Origin: Bacteroides zhangwenhongii | GTDB lineage: Bacteria; Bacteroidota; Bacteroidia; Bacteroidales; Bacteroidaceae | Direction of reading: 5' to 3' | Length of the DNA stretch: 64,000 nucleotides | NCBI RefSeq assembly: GCF_009193325.2 | Contig: NZ_CP059856.1 | Span: 1,240,001 to 1,304,000 of the forward strand | Part shown: positions 45,075 through 53,293 of the stretch, one piece after another | Position numbering within the stretch: position 1 is the stretch's first letter | How the letters are laid out: each line of letters starts with the position of its first letter | Translations under genes and position numbers: made by a program | The notes under the pieces: model-generated | Seen by the model: only the letters and a program-made list of their open reading frames with translations | Told to the model about the DNA's origin: nothing | Database searches by the model: none

Positions 45075-46145
45075 TTAATGTTTGGTAGCAATCATTCGTT
45101 TTACTTTCTCCATATCGTGGCGTACCATGATACTTACCAGTTCTTCAAATGAAGTCTTGCGCGGATTCCAGTTCAGCAAAGTCTTAGCTTTTGTGGGGTC
45201 ACCAAGTAGTTGTTCGACTTCCGACGGGCGGAAATATTTAGGATCTACTTCTACCAAAGCCTTTCCGGTAGCCACGTCAATACCTTTCTCGTTCACGCCT
45301 TCACCTTCCCAACGAAGTTCGATACCGGCTTCTTTGAATGCCAATGTCGCAAATTCGCGCACGGTGTGCATCTCGCCGGTAGCAATCACGAAGTCTTCCG
45401 GAACGTCATGCTGCAGAATCAGCCACATGCATTCCACGTAATCTTTGGCATATCCCCAGTCGCGGCGTGCATCCAGATTACCCAGATACAGTTTGTCTTG
45501 TTCGCCTTGCGCGATACGTGCGGCAGCCAGAGAAATTTTACGGGTAACGAAAGTCTCACCGCGACGTTCGCTCTCGTGGTTGAACAGAATACCGTTTACG
45601 GCAAACATACCGTAGCTTTCACGATAATTCTTGGTAATCCAGAAACCATATTGTTTGGCTACCCCATACGGAGAACGGGGATAGAACGGAGTTGTCTCTT
45701 TCTGTGGAACTTCCTGCACCTTACCGAACAATTCGGAAGTGGAAGCCTGATAGATGCGGGTTTTCTTTTCCAATCCCAGAATGCGTACAGCTTCGAGCAT
45801 GCGCAACGTACCGACAGCATCCGCCTCGGCTGTGTATTCCGGAACATCGAATGAAACTTTCACGTGGCTTTGAGCAGCGAGATTGTAGATTTCATCCGGT
45901 TGCACCTGTTGAATGATTCGGATTAACGAACTAGAATCTGTCATATCCCCATAATGCAGATTGATCGTACGTTTCTGTTTCATGTCGCGTACCCACTCGT
46001 CAAAATACAAATGTTCAATACGTCCGGTATTGAACGAAGAAGAACGACGGAGAATACCGTGCACTTCATAACCTTTTTGCAATAGAAACTCGGCAAGATA
46101 AGAACCATCCTGCCCGGTAATGCCTGATATTAGGGCTTTTTTCAT
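45075..46145 (-). CDS. gmd: GDP-mannose 4,6-dehydratase
   Basis: 356 residues, an extended SDR making GDP-4-keto-6-deoxymannose, the first step to GDP-L-fucose. Motifs: [16 protein letters not shown] (GxxGxxG), [30 protein letters not shown] (catalytic Thr/Glu region) and [10 protein letters not shown] (Y-x-x-x-K, about 160). First gene of gmd-fcl, with a TATTTTTG -7 element just upstream at 46165-46172. Confidence 0.97.
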   Translation of the reverse strand: MKKALISGITGQDGSYLAEFLLQKGYEVHGILRRSSSFNTGRIEHLYFDEWVRDMKQKRTINLHYGDMTDSSSLIRIIQQVQPDEIYNLAAQSHVKVSFDVPEYTAEADAVGTLRMLEAVRILGLEKKTRIYQASTSELFGKVQEVPQKETTPFYPRSPYGVAKQYGFWITKNYRESYGMFAVNGILFNHESERRGETFVTRKISLAAARIAQGEQDKLYLGNLDARRDWGYAKDYVECMWLILQHDVPEDFVIATGEMHTVREFATLAFKEAGIELRWEGEGVNEKGIDVATGKALVEVDPKYFRPSEVEQLLGDPTKAKTLLNWNPRKTSFEELVSIMVRHDMEKVKRMIATKH

Positions 46146-46164
46146 ACGCTATTATTTAATAAAT

Positions 46165-46172
46165 CAAAAATA
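46165..46172 (-). promoter_or_regulatory. Possible gmd promoter -7 element
   Basis: TATTTTTG on the minus strand, exact TAnnTTTG, 20 bases before the gmd ATG; no clear -33. Confidence 0.45.
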
Positions 46173-46221
46173 TGGATGCAAATGTCGGTATTTTTTGTGA
46201 CCCATGCAAGCCACATTCTAT

Positions 46222-47406
46222 TTATTTTTCAGCATGGTTATTCAGCACAGTTTTTCCCATCATTTTGTCGATAATCAGTGCGATAGCCCCGTCACCGGTC
46301 ACATTGCAGGCCGTCCCGAAACTATCCATGGCGATGTAAAGAGCAATCATCAATGCCTGTGCCGATTCATCGAAACCCAACATGGATTGCAGGATTCCCA
46401 AAGACGCCATGATGGCTCCGCCCGGAACTCCCGGTGCGGCTACCATCGTGATTCCCAGCATGAAGATAAAACCGGCAAAGAGTGGGAAGTCGAACGGCAT
46501 TCCCTGCATCATCATCAGTGCCAGAGCACAGGCTACGATTTTCAGTGTACTTCCCGACAGATGGATTGTGGCGCACAACGGAATCACAAAACCGGCTATA
46601 TCCGCCGAAACACCATTCTTTTTCGTCTGTTCCAGTGTCACGGGAATAGTGGCAGCCGATGATTGTGTGCCCAATGCCGTGAAATAGGCAGGCATCATCT
46701 TCCCCAATAGTTTGAACGGATTTTTGTGTACAAACAGCGCTGCGACAGAATACTGAAAGACCAGCAGGAAGATATGTAAAATGAAAATGACTCCGATAAT
46801 CTTGATAAATACCATCAGAATGGAGTACACCTGTCCCGAATGAGTCATATTCAAGAAAATACCGAAGATATAAAGCGGAAGCAAGGGGAGAATTACCGCA
46901 CTGATCATGCGGACGATGATTGCCTGAAAATCCCGTGCTACGTTTTTCAGAGCATCGCTGTTCAGCGAAGCCAATCCCAATCCTAATGTGAAAGCGAGAA
47001 CCAAAGCTGTCATTACATTCATCAATGGAGGAATGGAAACGGAGAAATAAGGAAGAATGCCTTTTGCCTCGCTCACTTCCTCAAGCGGCACGCCAGGTTC
47101 AATCAATGACGGGAATACCGTGACTCCGGTGAAGTAGGAGAGGAACCCCGAGAACAGGGTGGCGAAATAAGCGATAAGAGCGGTGACGAGCAACATCTTT
47201 CCTGCGCCTTTACCGATGTCGGCAATAGCCACAGTGACCAATCCGATGATAATCAACGGAATGGAGAAATTAAGAAATTCACTGAAAATGCCGTTGAATG
47301 TTACAAATATCCGGACAAGAGGAGCCGGGAAAAAAGTGCCGATGGCGATACCTAGAATAATAGCGATAATAATGCGGGCTAATAAACCGATTTTGATTTT
47401 CTTCAT
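46222..47406 (-). CDS. DAACS-family cation symporter with altered binding motifs
   Basis: 394 residues, an inner-membrane transporter of the glutamate/dicarboxylate:cation symporter fold (eight helices, two re-entrant hairpins). Hairpin 1 has the serine-rich QSSAATIPVT (about 260). The NMDGT position reads HLSGS (about 293). The helix-8 motif reads AMDSFGTACNVTGD, keeping the Asp and Asn but with Gly where acidic-amino-acid carriers have the side-chain-binding Arg. So glutamate or aspartate is an unlikely substrate; a neutral amino acid or other solute fits better. This is inference from homologue numbering recalled from Glt(Ph). Single gene. Confidence 0.9.
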   Translation of the reverse strand: MKKIKIGLLARIIIAIILGIAIGTFFPAPLVRIFVTFNGIFSEFLNFSIPLIIIGLVTVAIADIGKGAGKMLLVTALIAYFATLFSGFLSYFTGVTVFPSLIEPGVPLEEVSEAKGILPYFSVSIPPLMNVMTALVLAFTLGLGLASLNSDALKNVARDFQAIIVRMISAVILPLLPLYIFGIFLNMTHSGQVYSILMVFIKIIGVIFILHIFLLVFQYSVAALFVHKNPFKLLGKMMPAYFTALGTQSSAATIPVTLEQTKKNGVSADIAGFVIPLCATIHLSGSTLKIVACALALMMMQGMPFDFPLFAGFIFMLGITMVAAPGVPGGAIMASLGILQSMLGFDESAQALMIALYIAMDSFGTACNVTGDGAIALIIDKMMGKTVLNNHAEK

Positions 47407-47516
47407 CCTTGTTTCTATATAGTTAGCTGCAAAAATAATATTTTAATCTAAATATAGCGAACAAATGTCTATTTCAATTGTTACTATGGTAAACAATATT
47501 ACAAAATATACAAGTT

Positions 47517-48992
47517 ATGGCAAATCAGAATAAAACAGATATCGGACTTATAGGCTTGGCTGTAATGGGCGAGAATCTTGCTTTGAACATGGAGAGTAAA
47601 GGATGGAATGTATCGGTTTATAACCGTACCGTTCCGGGAGTTGAAGAAGGAGTGGTGGATCGTTTCATGAACGGACGTGCGAAGGGCAAAAACATTGAAG
47701 GATTCACAGATATAAAGGACTTTGTAGATTCAATCGCTACTCCCCGTAAAATAATGATGATGGTTCGTGCCGGGAGTCCGGTAGACGAATTGATGGAACA
47801 GCTTTTTCCTCTGCTTTCACCCGGAGATATTCTTATCGATGGAGGTAACTCCAATTACGAAGATACCAACCGTCGTGTCAAACTGGCCGAGTCGAAAGGT
47901 TTTCTTTTCGTCGGCAGCGGTGTGTCCGGTGGTGAAGAGGGAGCTTTGAACGGAGCGTCTATTATGCCCGGCGGCTCGGAAAAGGCATGGCCGGAAGTGA
48001 AGCCTATTCTTCAAAGCATTGCGGCGAAAGCGTCTGACGGCACTCCTTGTTGTCAGTGGGTAGGGCCGGCGGGATCCGGTCACTTTGTAAAGATGATCCA
48101 TAACGGTATCGAATATGGTGATATGCAGTTGATTGCCGAAGCATATTGGGTGATGAAAAACCTGCTCGACTTGAATAATGAGGAGATGGCGGATGTCTTT
48201 TCCCGTTGGAATGAGGGCAAACTCCGCAGTTACCTCATCGAAATTACCGCCAACATCTTGCGTCATAAAGACAAGACCGGAGGTTATCTTATTGATAAGA
48301 TTTTGGATGCGGCCGGACAGAAAGGAACCGGCAAATGGTCGGTTATCAACGCTATGGAACTCGGAATGCCGTTGGGACTGATTGCTACTGCGGTGTTTGA
48401 GCGCAGTCTTTCCGCACAAAAGGAATTACGCCATCAAGCTTCCCACCAATTTCCGCGTCAACATACACAACCTATATATAATAAGGTGGAGCTCGTGAAG
48501 GATATCTTCTCTGCCCTTTATGCTTCCAAACTCGTCTCATACGCTCAAGGATTTGCCGTGCTGCAACGTGCTTCCGATACATTCGGCTGGCAGCTCGATC
48601 TGGCTTCCATCGCCCGTATGTGGCGTGGCGGATGCATCATCCGCAGTATTTTCCTGAACGATATTGCCGCTGCCTTCGAAGCCACCGACAAGCCCAAACA
48701 CTTGTTGATGGCTCCTTATTTCAGGGAAGAAATGAAGGCGTCACTCTCCGGATGGAAGAGCCTTGTAGCCGAAGCCATGAAAGAAGAACTTCCTGTTCCC
48801 GCTTTCTCTTCTGCCTTGAATTACTTCTATTCGCTTACTTCTGCCGATCTGCCCGCTAATATGCTGCAGGCACAGCGCGATTATTTCGGTGCGCACACCT
48901 TTGAGCGTAAAGACGAATTGCGCGGACAGTTCTTCCACGAAAATTGGACAGGACATGGCGGTGACACGAAATCGGGCACATATAATGTGTAA
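47517..48992 (+). CDS. gnd: 6-phosphogluconate dehydrogenase (decarboxylating)
   Basis: 491 residues, full length. NADP-binding GLIGLAVMGENLALNMESKG (about 10-30), the SGGEEGALNGASIMPGG substrate region (about 130), the family signature ILDAAGQKGTGKW (about 262) and IIRSIFLNDI near 370. It oxidatively decarboxylates 6-phosphogluconate to ribulose-5-phosphate. First of three genes gnd-zwf-pgl that encode the whole oxidative pentose phosphate branch; 58 bases separate it from zwf. Confidence 0.97.
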   Translation: MANQNKTDIGLIGLAVMGENLALNMESKGWNVSVYNRTVPGVEEGVVDRFMNGRAKGKNIEGFTDIKDFVDSIATPRKIMMMVRAGSPVDELMEQLFPLLSPGDILIDGGNSNYEDTNRRVKLAESKGFLFVGSGVSGGEEGALNGASIMPGGSEKAWPEVKPILQSIAAKASDGTPCCQWVGPAGSGHFVKMIHNGIEYGDMQLIAEAYWVMKNLLDLNNEEMADVFSRWNEGKLRSYLIEITANILRHKDKTGGYLIDKILDAAGQKGTGKWSVINAMELGMPLGLIATAVFERSLSAQKELRHQASHQFPRQHTQPIYNKVELVKDIFSALYASKLVSYAQGFAVLQRASDTFGWQLDLASIARMWRGGCIIRSIFLNDIAAAFEATDKPKHLLMAPYFREEMKASLSGWKSLVAEAMKEELPVPAFSSALNYFYSLTSADLPANMLQAQRDYFGAHTFERKDELRGQFFHENWTGHGGDTKSGTYNV

Positions 48993-49050
48993 GTAGGATG
49001 TCTTTCGGGGTAATAAGAATATTTTATAAATTAAGAAATAAAAAGCGACA

Positions 49051-50547
49051 ATGGATAAATTCGCAATGATAATTTTTGGCGCCTCAGGCGACCTTACCAA
49101 ACGTAAGTTGATGCCTGCCCTTTACTCGCTCTTCCGTGAAAAACGGTTGACAGGTGATTTTCATATACTGGGTATCGGACGTACGATTTATTCTGATGAG
49201 GATTATCGCTCGTATATATCAGGTGAACTTCGGACTTTCGTGAAATCCGAAGAACAGGATGCGGCACTGATGGAGGCTTTCATCTCGCATCTGTATTACT
49301 TGCCCATGGATCCGGCAAAGGAAGAAGGATATGCCATGCTCCGCCAACGTCTGGTGGAGTTGACCAATGAGGTGGATCCGGATAATCTGCTGTTCTACCT
49401 TGCCACTCCGCCTTCACTTTACGGTGTTGTTCCCTTGCATCTGAAAGCTGCAGGACTGAATACTCCCCATTCGCGTATCATCGTTGAAAAACCTTTCGGT
49501 TACGACCTCGAATCGGCACGTGAATTGAATAAAATTTATGCTTCTGTTTTCGAAGAACATCAGATTTACCGTATTGATCATTTTCTCGGTAAAGAGACAG
49601 CGCAAAATGTGTTGGCTTTCCGTTTTGCCAATGGTATTTTCGAGCCTCTCTGGAACAGGAATTATATCGACTACGTAGAAATTACCGCTGTAGAGAATCT
49701 GGGAATCGAGCAACGTGGCGGATTCTACGAAACGGCGGGAGCTTTGCGGGATATGGTACAGAATCATCTGATTCAGCTTGTAGCTCTTACTGCTATGGAA
49801 CCTCCTGCTATCTTCAATGCGGATAACTTCCGTAATGAGGTGGTGAAAGTATATGAGTCTCTGACACCGCTGAATGAAGAAGATTTGAATGAGCATATTG
49901 TGCGCGGGCAATATACCTCCTCCGGTACTAAAAAAGGATATCGTGAAGAGAAAGGGGTAGCTCCCGACTCGCGTACGGAAACATACATTGCCATGAAGCT
50001 TGGTATCAGTAACTGGCGTTGGAGCGGCGTCCCGTTTTATATCCGTACCGGCAAGCAAATGCCGACTAAAGTGACGGAAATCGTGGTTCATTTCCGCGAG
50101 ACACCTCATCAGATGTTCCGTTGTTCAGGTGGCAATTGTCCACGTGCGAATAAATTGATTCTTCGTTTGCAACCGAATGAAGGAATTGTGCTCAAGATAG
50201 GCATGAAAGTGCCTGGTGCGGGCTTCGAAGTCCGTCAGGTGACAATGGATTTCAGTTATGCCCAGTTGGGTGGAGTGCCGAGTGGTGACGCTTACGCACG
50301 TCTGATAGACGATTGCATTCAGGGCGATCCGACTTTATTCACCCGGAGTGACGCCGTGGAGGCTTCATGGACATTCTTCGATCCGGTACTTCGCTATTGG
50401 AAAGAGAATCCCGACGCACCGCTTTACGGTTATCCGGTCGGTACGTGGGGACCTTTGGAAAGTGAAGCGATGATGCATGAGCACGGGGCTGACTGGACCA
50501 ATCCTTGTAAGAATTTGACGAATACAGACCAATATTGTGAATTATGA
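49051..50547 (+). CDS. zwf: Glucose-6-phosphate 1-dehydrogenase
   Basis: 498 residues. N-terminal NADP fold FGASGDLTKRKLMPALY (about 6-22), EKPFGYDLESARELN (about 150) and the active-site RIDHFLGKETAQN (about 176-188). It oxidises glucose-6-phosphate to 6-phosphoglucono-lactone, making NADPH. It overlaps pgl by 4 bases (ATGA), so the lactonase is translationally coupled. Confidence 0.97.
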   Translation: MDKFAMIIFGASGDLTKRKLMPALYSLFREKRLTGDFHILGIGRTIYSDEDYRSYISGELRTFVKSEEQDAALMEAFISHLYYLPMDPAKEEGYAMLRQRLVELTNEVDPDNLLFYLATPPSLYGVVPLHLKAAGLNTPHSRIIVEKPFGYDLESARELNKIYASVFEEHQIYRIDHFLGKETAQNVLAFRFANGIFEPLWNRNYIDYVEITAVENLGIEQRGGFYETAGALRDMVQNHLIQLVALTAMEPPAIFNADNFRNEVVKVYESLTPLNEEDLNEHIVRGQYTSSGTKKGYREEKGVAPDSRTETYIAMKLGISNWRWSGVPFYIRTGKQMPTKVTEIVVHFRETPHQMFRCSGGNCPRANKLILRLQPNEGIVLKIGMKVPGAGFEVRQVTMDFSYAQLGGVPSGDAYARLIDDCIQGDPTLFTRSDAVEASWTFFDPVLRYWKENPDAPLYGYPVGTWGPLESEAMMHEHGADWTNPCKNLTNTDQYCEL

Positions 50548-51263
50548 AAGTAACTGTTTTTCCCTCGTCCATTGAAACTTCACGTGGACTGATACTCCGT
50601 CTGGTGGAAATCATGAATAATGAACCGGACAGAATATTCAATATCGCAGTTAGCGGCGGCAGTACTCCTGCTCTAATGTTCGATTTGTGGGCGAACGAAT
50701 ATATGGAAATTACCCCCTGGGAGCGTATGTGTATTTATTGGGTAGACGAACGTTGTGTCCCCCCCGATGATTCGGACAGCAATTACGGAATGATGCGTAA
50801 TCTACTTTTAGGAATGGCTCCCATTCCTTATGAGAATGTTTTTCGTATTCGTGGTGAAGTCAAACCGGTGAAAGAAGCGGCCCGTTATTCGGAATTGGTC
50901 AAGCAACAAGTACCGTCCAAGCAGGGATGGCCAGAGTTTGATATTATACTGTTGGGTGCAGGAGACGATGGTCATACTTCCTCCATTTTCCCCGGACAAG
51001 AAGAGTTGTTGACTTCCGCTTCTGTTTATGTAGTCAGTGTTAATCCCCGTAACGGGCAGAAGCGCATCGCAATGACCGGTTATCCGATATTGAATGCCCG
51101 TCACGTTATTTTCCTGATAACCGGAAAGGGTAAAGCTGATGTGGTAGAAGAAATCTGTAAGTCGGGAGATGTAGGGCCCGCAGCCTATGTAGCTCATCAT
51201 GCGCAGAATGTGGAACTGTTTATGGATGAAGGAGCTGCGCTATACATTGGCGACCGTAAATAA
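50544..51263 (+). CDS. pgl: 6-phosphogluconolactonase
   Basis: 239 residues of the DevB/SOL type. VSGGSTPALMFDLW (about 36), WVDERCVPPDDSDSNYGM (about 67) and LGAGDDGHTSSIFPG (about 140) are the sugar-phosphate-binding motifs. It hydrolyses the lactone made by Zwf. Last gene of gnd-zwf-pgl; a small convergent gene begins 20 bases beyond its stop. Confidence 0.96.
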   Translation: MKVTVFPSSIETSRGLILRLVEIMNNEPDRIFNIAVSGGSTPALMFDLWANEYMEITPWERMCIYWVDERCVPPDDSDSNYGMMRNLLLGMAPIPYENVFRIRGEVKPVKEAARYSELVKQQVPSKQGWPEFDIILLGAGDDGHTSSIFPGQEELLTSASVYVVSVNPRNGQKRIAMTGYPILNARHVIFLITGKGKADVVEEICKSGDVGPAAYVAHHAQNVELFMDEGAALYIGDRK

Positions 51264-51282
51264 TAAAGAGTTCGGAGGAGAG

Positions 51283-51495
51283 TTACACTTTTGTAATCTC
51301 CTCCACGATGTATTTATCTTCTACTTTTTTACAAGTACATACAAAGTACTCCGGGTGCTTCAAGGCTCCTTGCAAAGTATCAGGAAGAATGATCTCTTTG
51401 GTTCGCCTGTCTACTGCTACCATTGCATACAAGATACCTTCACTTTTACACTTCTCAATAAGTGCACTTTTTAATTCCTCTACGTTAAATTCCAT
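51283..51495 (-). CDS. Hypothetical 70-residue protein
   Basis: Small cytoplasmic protein without signal or membrane segment, mixed alpha/beta (MEFNVEELKSALIEKCKSEG, LYAMVAVDRRTKEIILP, YFVCTCKKVEDKYIVEEITKV). I do not recognise the family. A TAACTTTG promoter element at the right distance and a complete frame filling the gap between pgl and the sigma gene support it as real. It is convergent to pgl. Confidence 0.68.
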   Translation of the reverse strand: MEFNVEELKSALIEKCKSEGILYAMVAVDRRTKEIILPDTLQGALKHPEYFVCTCKKVEDKYIVEEITKV

Positions 51496-51516
51496 TTATG
51501 TGAGATTTTATTGTTG

Positions 51517-51524
51517 CAAAGTTA
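51517..51524 (-). promoter_or_regulatory. Promoter -7 element of the 70-residue protein gene
   Basis: TAACTTTG on the minus strand, exact TAnnTTTG, 22 bases before the ATG; ATTG at about -35 (spacer 22). Confidence 0.55.
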
Positions 51525-51572
51525 TGGAAATTATGAATATTTTGTGCAATAAGTAATTCCCTTTTAGAATCC

Positions 51573-52046
51573 ATGAGTTTTGAGCAGGCTTTATTAGAGA
51601 TATATCCTTGGATATTCCGTGTTGCGAGAAGATTTTGCTCCTCTGTACAGGACGCTGAAGATTTAGCGGGTGATACAGTGTATAAGATACTTCAGAACCA
51701 AGATAAGTTTGATTGTTCTAAACCTATGAAACCTTGGTGTATTGCCGTTATGCAGAATACCTACATCACTCGTTATAATCGTAATTCTCTTATTCATTTC
51801 ACTGGGTATGATTCTGTAAAGGAAAATGTAACACTTGATTGTACTTACGAATCTGTATTGTTTAATGATCTATTATTGACGATTGGCAGATGTGCGCAGA
51901 AGACGTGTTGTATTGACAGTGTGATGTACTATGCAGAAGGATATTCTTATGAAGAAATAAGCGAAATATTAAATATACCGGTTGGAACTGTAAGAAGCCG
52001 TATTTCTTCCGGCCGGAAGTTTCTGCTTCACGAAATTGGATATTAA
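51573..52046 (+). CDS. ECF-type RNA polymerase sigma factor
   Basis: 157 residues. Region 2 (about 10-75) includes VQDAEDLAGDTVYKILQN. Region 4 is the C-terminal helix-turn-helix GYSYEEISEILNIPVGTVRSRISSGRKFL (about 124-152). It is shorter than usual ECF factors (about 170-190) and has four Cys in the central part (RCAQKTCCID). No anti-sigma factor or SusC/SusD pair is next to it, so how it is held inactive is not visible. Base composition is clearly more AT-rich than pgl before it, suggesting an acquired patch together with hicAB. Confidence 0.9.
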   Translation: MSFEQALLEIYPWIFRVARRFCSSVQDAEDLAGDTVYKILQNQDKFDCSKPMKPWCIAVMQNTYITRYNRNSLIHFTGYDSVKENVTLDCTYESVLFNDLLLTIGRCAQKTCCIDSVMYYAEGYSYEEISEILNIPVGTVRSRISSGRKFLLHEIGY

Positions 52047-52110
52047 TGATCGATTAAAAGTGTATGGAAATAACTTTTTTCATAAATATAGCAAAATAGT
52101 TATGTTGTTA

Positions 52111-52142
52111 TTTGGTGGTTTATAGCAAAAACGCTATATTTG
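52111..52142 (+). promoter_or_regulatory. hicAB promoter with embedded operator palindrome
   Basis: TTTG, 20 bases, TATATTTG: full consensus. Between and over the elements lies TATAGC-N6-GCTATA (52121-52138), overlapping the -7 box. A further TATAGCAAAA copy is 34 bases upstream (52087-52096). This is the expected place for autorepression by HicB. Confidence 0.75.
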
Positions 52143-52172
52143 TGTCGTCTTAAATAAACGGTCTTTTAAATT

Positions 52173-52358
52173 ATGAAGTACAATCAGTTTTTTGCGGAAC
52201 TTACCGCAGCAGGTTGTTACATTCTTAGGCATGGGGCTAATCATGATATTTGGTACAGCCCTAAGACAGGAAACAAATTTGCCCTGTCAAGGCACGGCAA
52301 ACAAGAAGTACCTACCGGAATGGAACGTAAAGCAAGAAAGGTTCTTTTGGGGGAGTAA
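52173..52358 (+). CDS. hicA: HicA-family mRNA interferase toxin
   Basis: 61 residues, the usual HicA size with a dsRBD-like fold. The catalytic His is His24 in the GANHDIW motif, followed by SPKTGNKFALSRHGKQEVPTGMERKARKVL, the family's P-x-H-x-x-E-x-x-G-x-x-x-x-I-x-K-type tail. It cleaves mRNA and tmRNA when free of HicB. First gene of hicAB; the antitoxin follows after about 90 bases containing a short palindrome. Confidence 0.92.
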   Translation: MKYNQFFAELTAAGCYILRHGANHDIWYSPKTGNKFALSRHGKQEVPTGMERKARKVLLGE

Positions 52359-52412
52359 TCCCCCAACCTTTTGCGCTTCATAGTTAGAGGCTGTTATTGT
52401 TGAGGCAATGGG

Positions 52413-52432
52413 GTACGGTAATAGTGCCGTAC
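52413..52432. promoter_or_regulatory. Short palindrome between hicA and hicB
   Basis: GTACGG and CCGTAC arms with an 8-base loop, 16 bases before the hicB start. It could modulate hicB translation or serve a second, hicB-only promoter as known in other hicAB loci; no promoter element is clear. Confidence 0.35.
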
Positions 52433-52447
52433 TCCTATTTTAATGAA

Positions 52448-52849
52448 ATGGATATGAAAGTAACTGTGATCATGGAAAAAGCGAGCGATGGGTATTACTC
52501 ATGCTTTGTCGAGGAAGATTTGCCCGACTTCGGGCTGGCTGGCTATGGAGATACGGCAGAAGCCGCCAAAGAGGATATGATGAAAGCGTATGAGGAAATA
52601 AAGGAGATGCAGGTAGAAGAAGGCAAGGAAGTGCCGGAATTGGAATTTACCTACAAATATGATATGCAATCCTTTTTCAACTATTTCTCATTTCTGAATG
52701 TTACTAAGGTTGCAGAGTTGGCGGGTATCAATGCTTCATTGATGCGACAATATACTTCCGGGGTTACAGTAGCCGGACAAAAACAATATGATAAGATACG
52801 GGTAGCAATAGAACGTATATCGAAAGAGCTGTCTGTTGCTACTTTTTAA
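52448..52849 (+). CDS. hicB: HicB-family antitoxin with C-terminal DNA-binding domain
   Basis: About 133 residues from the ATG at 52448 (MDMKVTVIMEK; 52454 is equally possible). An in-frame ATG at 52397 adds a non-homologous stretch and spans the palindrome. The N-terminal degraded RNase-H-like HicB fold (VIMEKASDGYYSCFVEEDLPDFGLAGYGDTAEAAKEDM) covers about 1-65. A helix-turn-helix (VTKVAELAGINASLMRQYTSGVTVAGQKQYDKI) covers about 85-120. It neutralises HicA and probably binds the TATAGC operator at the hicAB promoter. Confidence 0.9.
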   Translation: MDMKVTVIMEKASDGYYSCFVEEDLPDFGLAGYGDTAEAAKEDMMKAYEEIKEMQVEEGKEVPELEFTYKYDMQSFFNYFSFLNVTKVAELAGINASLMRQYTSGVTVAGQKQYDKIRVAIERISKELSVATF

Positions 52850-52895
52850 AGATAGTGTACCGCTGTGAAGCGAGACCGTTTTAAGACAAAGACAG

Positions 52896-52928
52896 GCTCC
52901 GTTCCTTATCTGGGTTCGGAGCTTTTTT
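52896..52928 (+). terminator. Terminator of hicAB
   Basis: GCTCCG ... CGGAGC followed by six Ts, 47 bases after the hicB stop. Confidence 0.75.
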
Positions 52929-53034
52929 ATGAAGGTATTAATCTGCAAAATTGAGAATACAGAAAGTCCTAATTATTATACTGAAAAACAAATAGTTATA
53001 TTACATTTTAACAAAGTGCGATTTTCAAGAATTT

Positions 53035-53062
53035 AGCCAATTGGAAAACTGGTTGGCTTTTT
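53035..53062 (+). terminator. Orphan rightward terminator-like hairpin
   Basis: AGCCAA ... TTGGCT with T5. It lies in the 444-base gap after hicB, beyond the hicAB terminator. No gene or clear promoter precedes it; the best -7-like sequence is TACATTTT at 53002. The rest of the gap is AT-rich. Confidence 0.5.
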
Positions 53063-53102
53063 CTATATAAAACAAGGATTTTATAAGTTATTGATTAGCA
53101 AT

Positions 53103-53210
53103 AAAAAGTGCTTCCTTGTTCGTCCGCCGACGAGGAAGCACTTCAACACAAAAACTAAACTAGACTTAACTAAACTATTCTATTCTCGGAATTTCACAAT
53201 CCCTTTCTGT
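53103..53210 (-). ncRNA. Candidate short orphan RNA 2 (about 105-110 nt)
   Basis: On the minus strand a perfect promoter (53217-53247) is followed by about 65 bases without a reading frame. A long hairpin comes next (53106-53143; arms AAGTGCTTCCT/AGGAAGCACTT, with inner pairing) and a run of Ts. The promoter begins 47 bases past the stop of the response-regulator gene and drives no protein gene. The nearest leftward frame is beyond the terminator. Ends are estimated. Confidence 0.55.
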
Positions 53211-53216
53211 TCGTTG

Positions 53217-53247
53217 CAAAGGTAGGGATAAAACAGGTTTTGGCAAA
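53217..53247 (-). promoter_or_regulatory. Consensus promoter of candidate RNA 2
   Basis: On the minus strand: TTTG, 19 bases, TACCTTTG. A full consensus match with no protein gene downstream. Confidence 0.75.
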
Positions 53248-53293
53248 CTATAATCGACAAAAATCTCGTTTTTACCGATAAAATAGGGAATCA

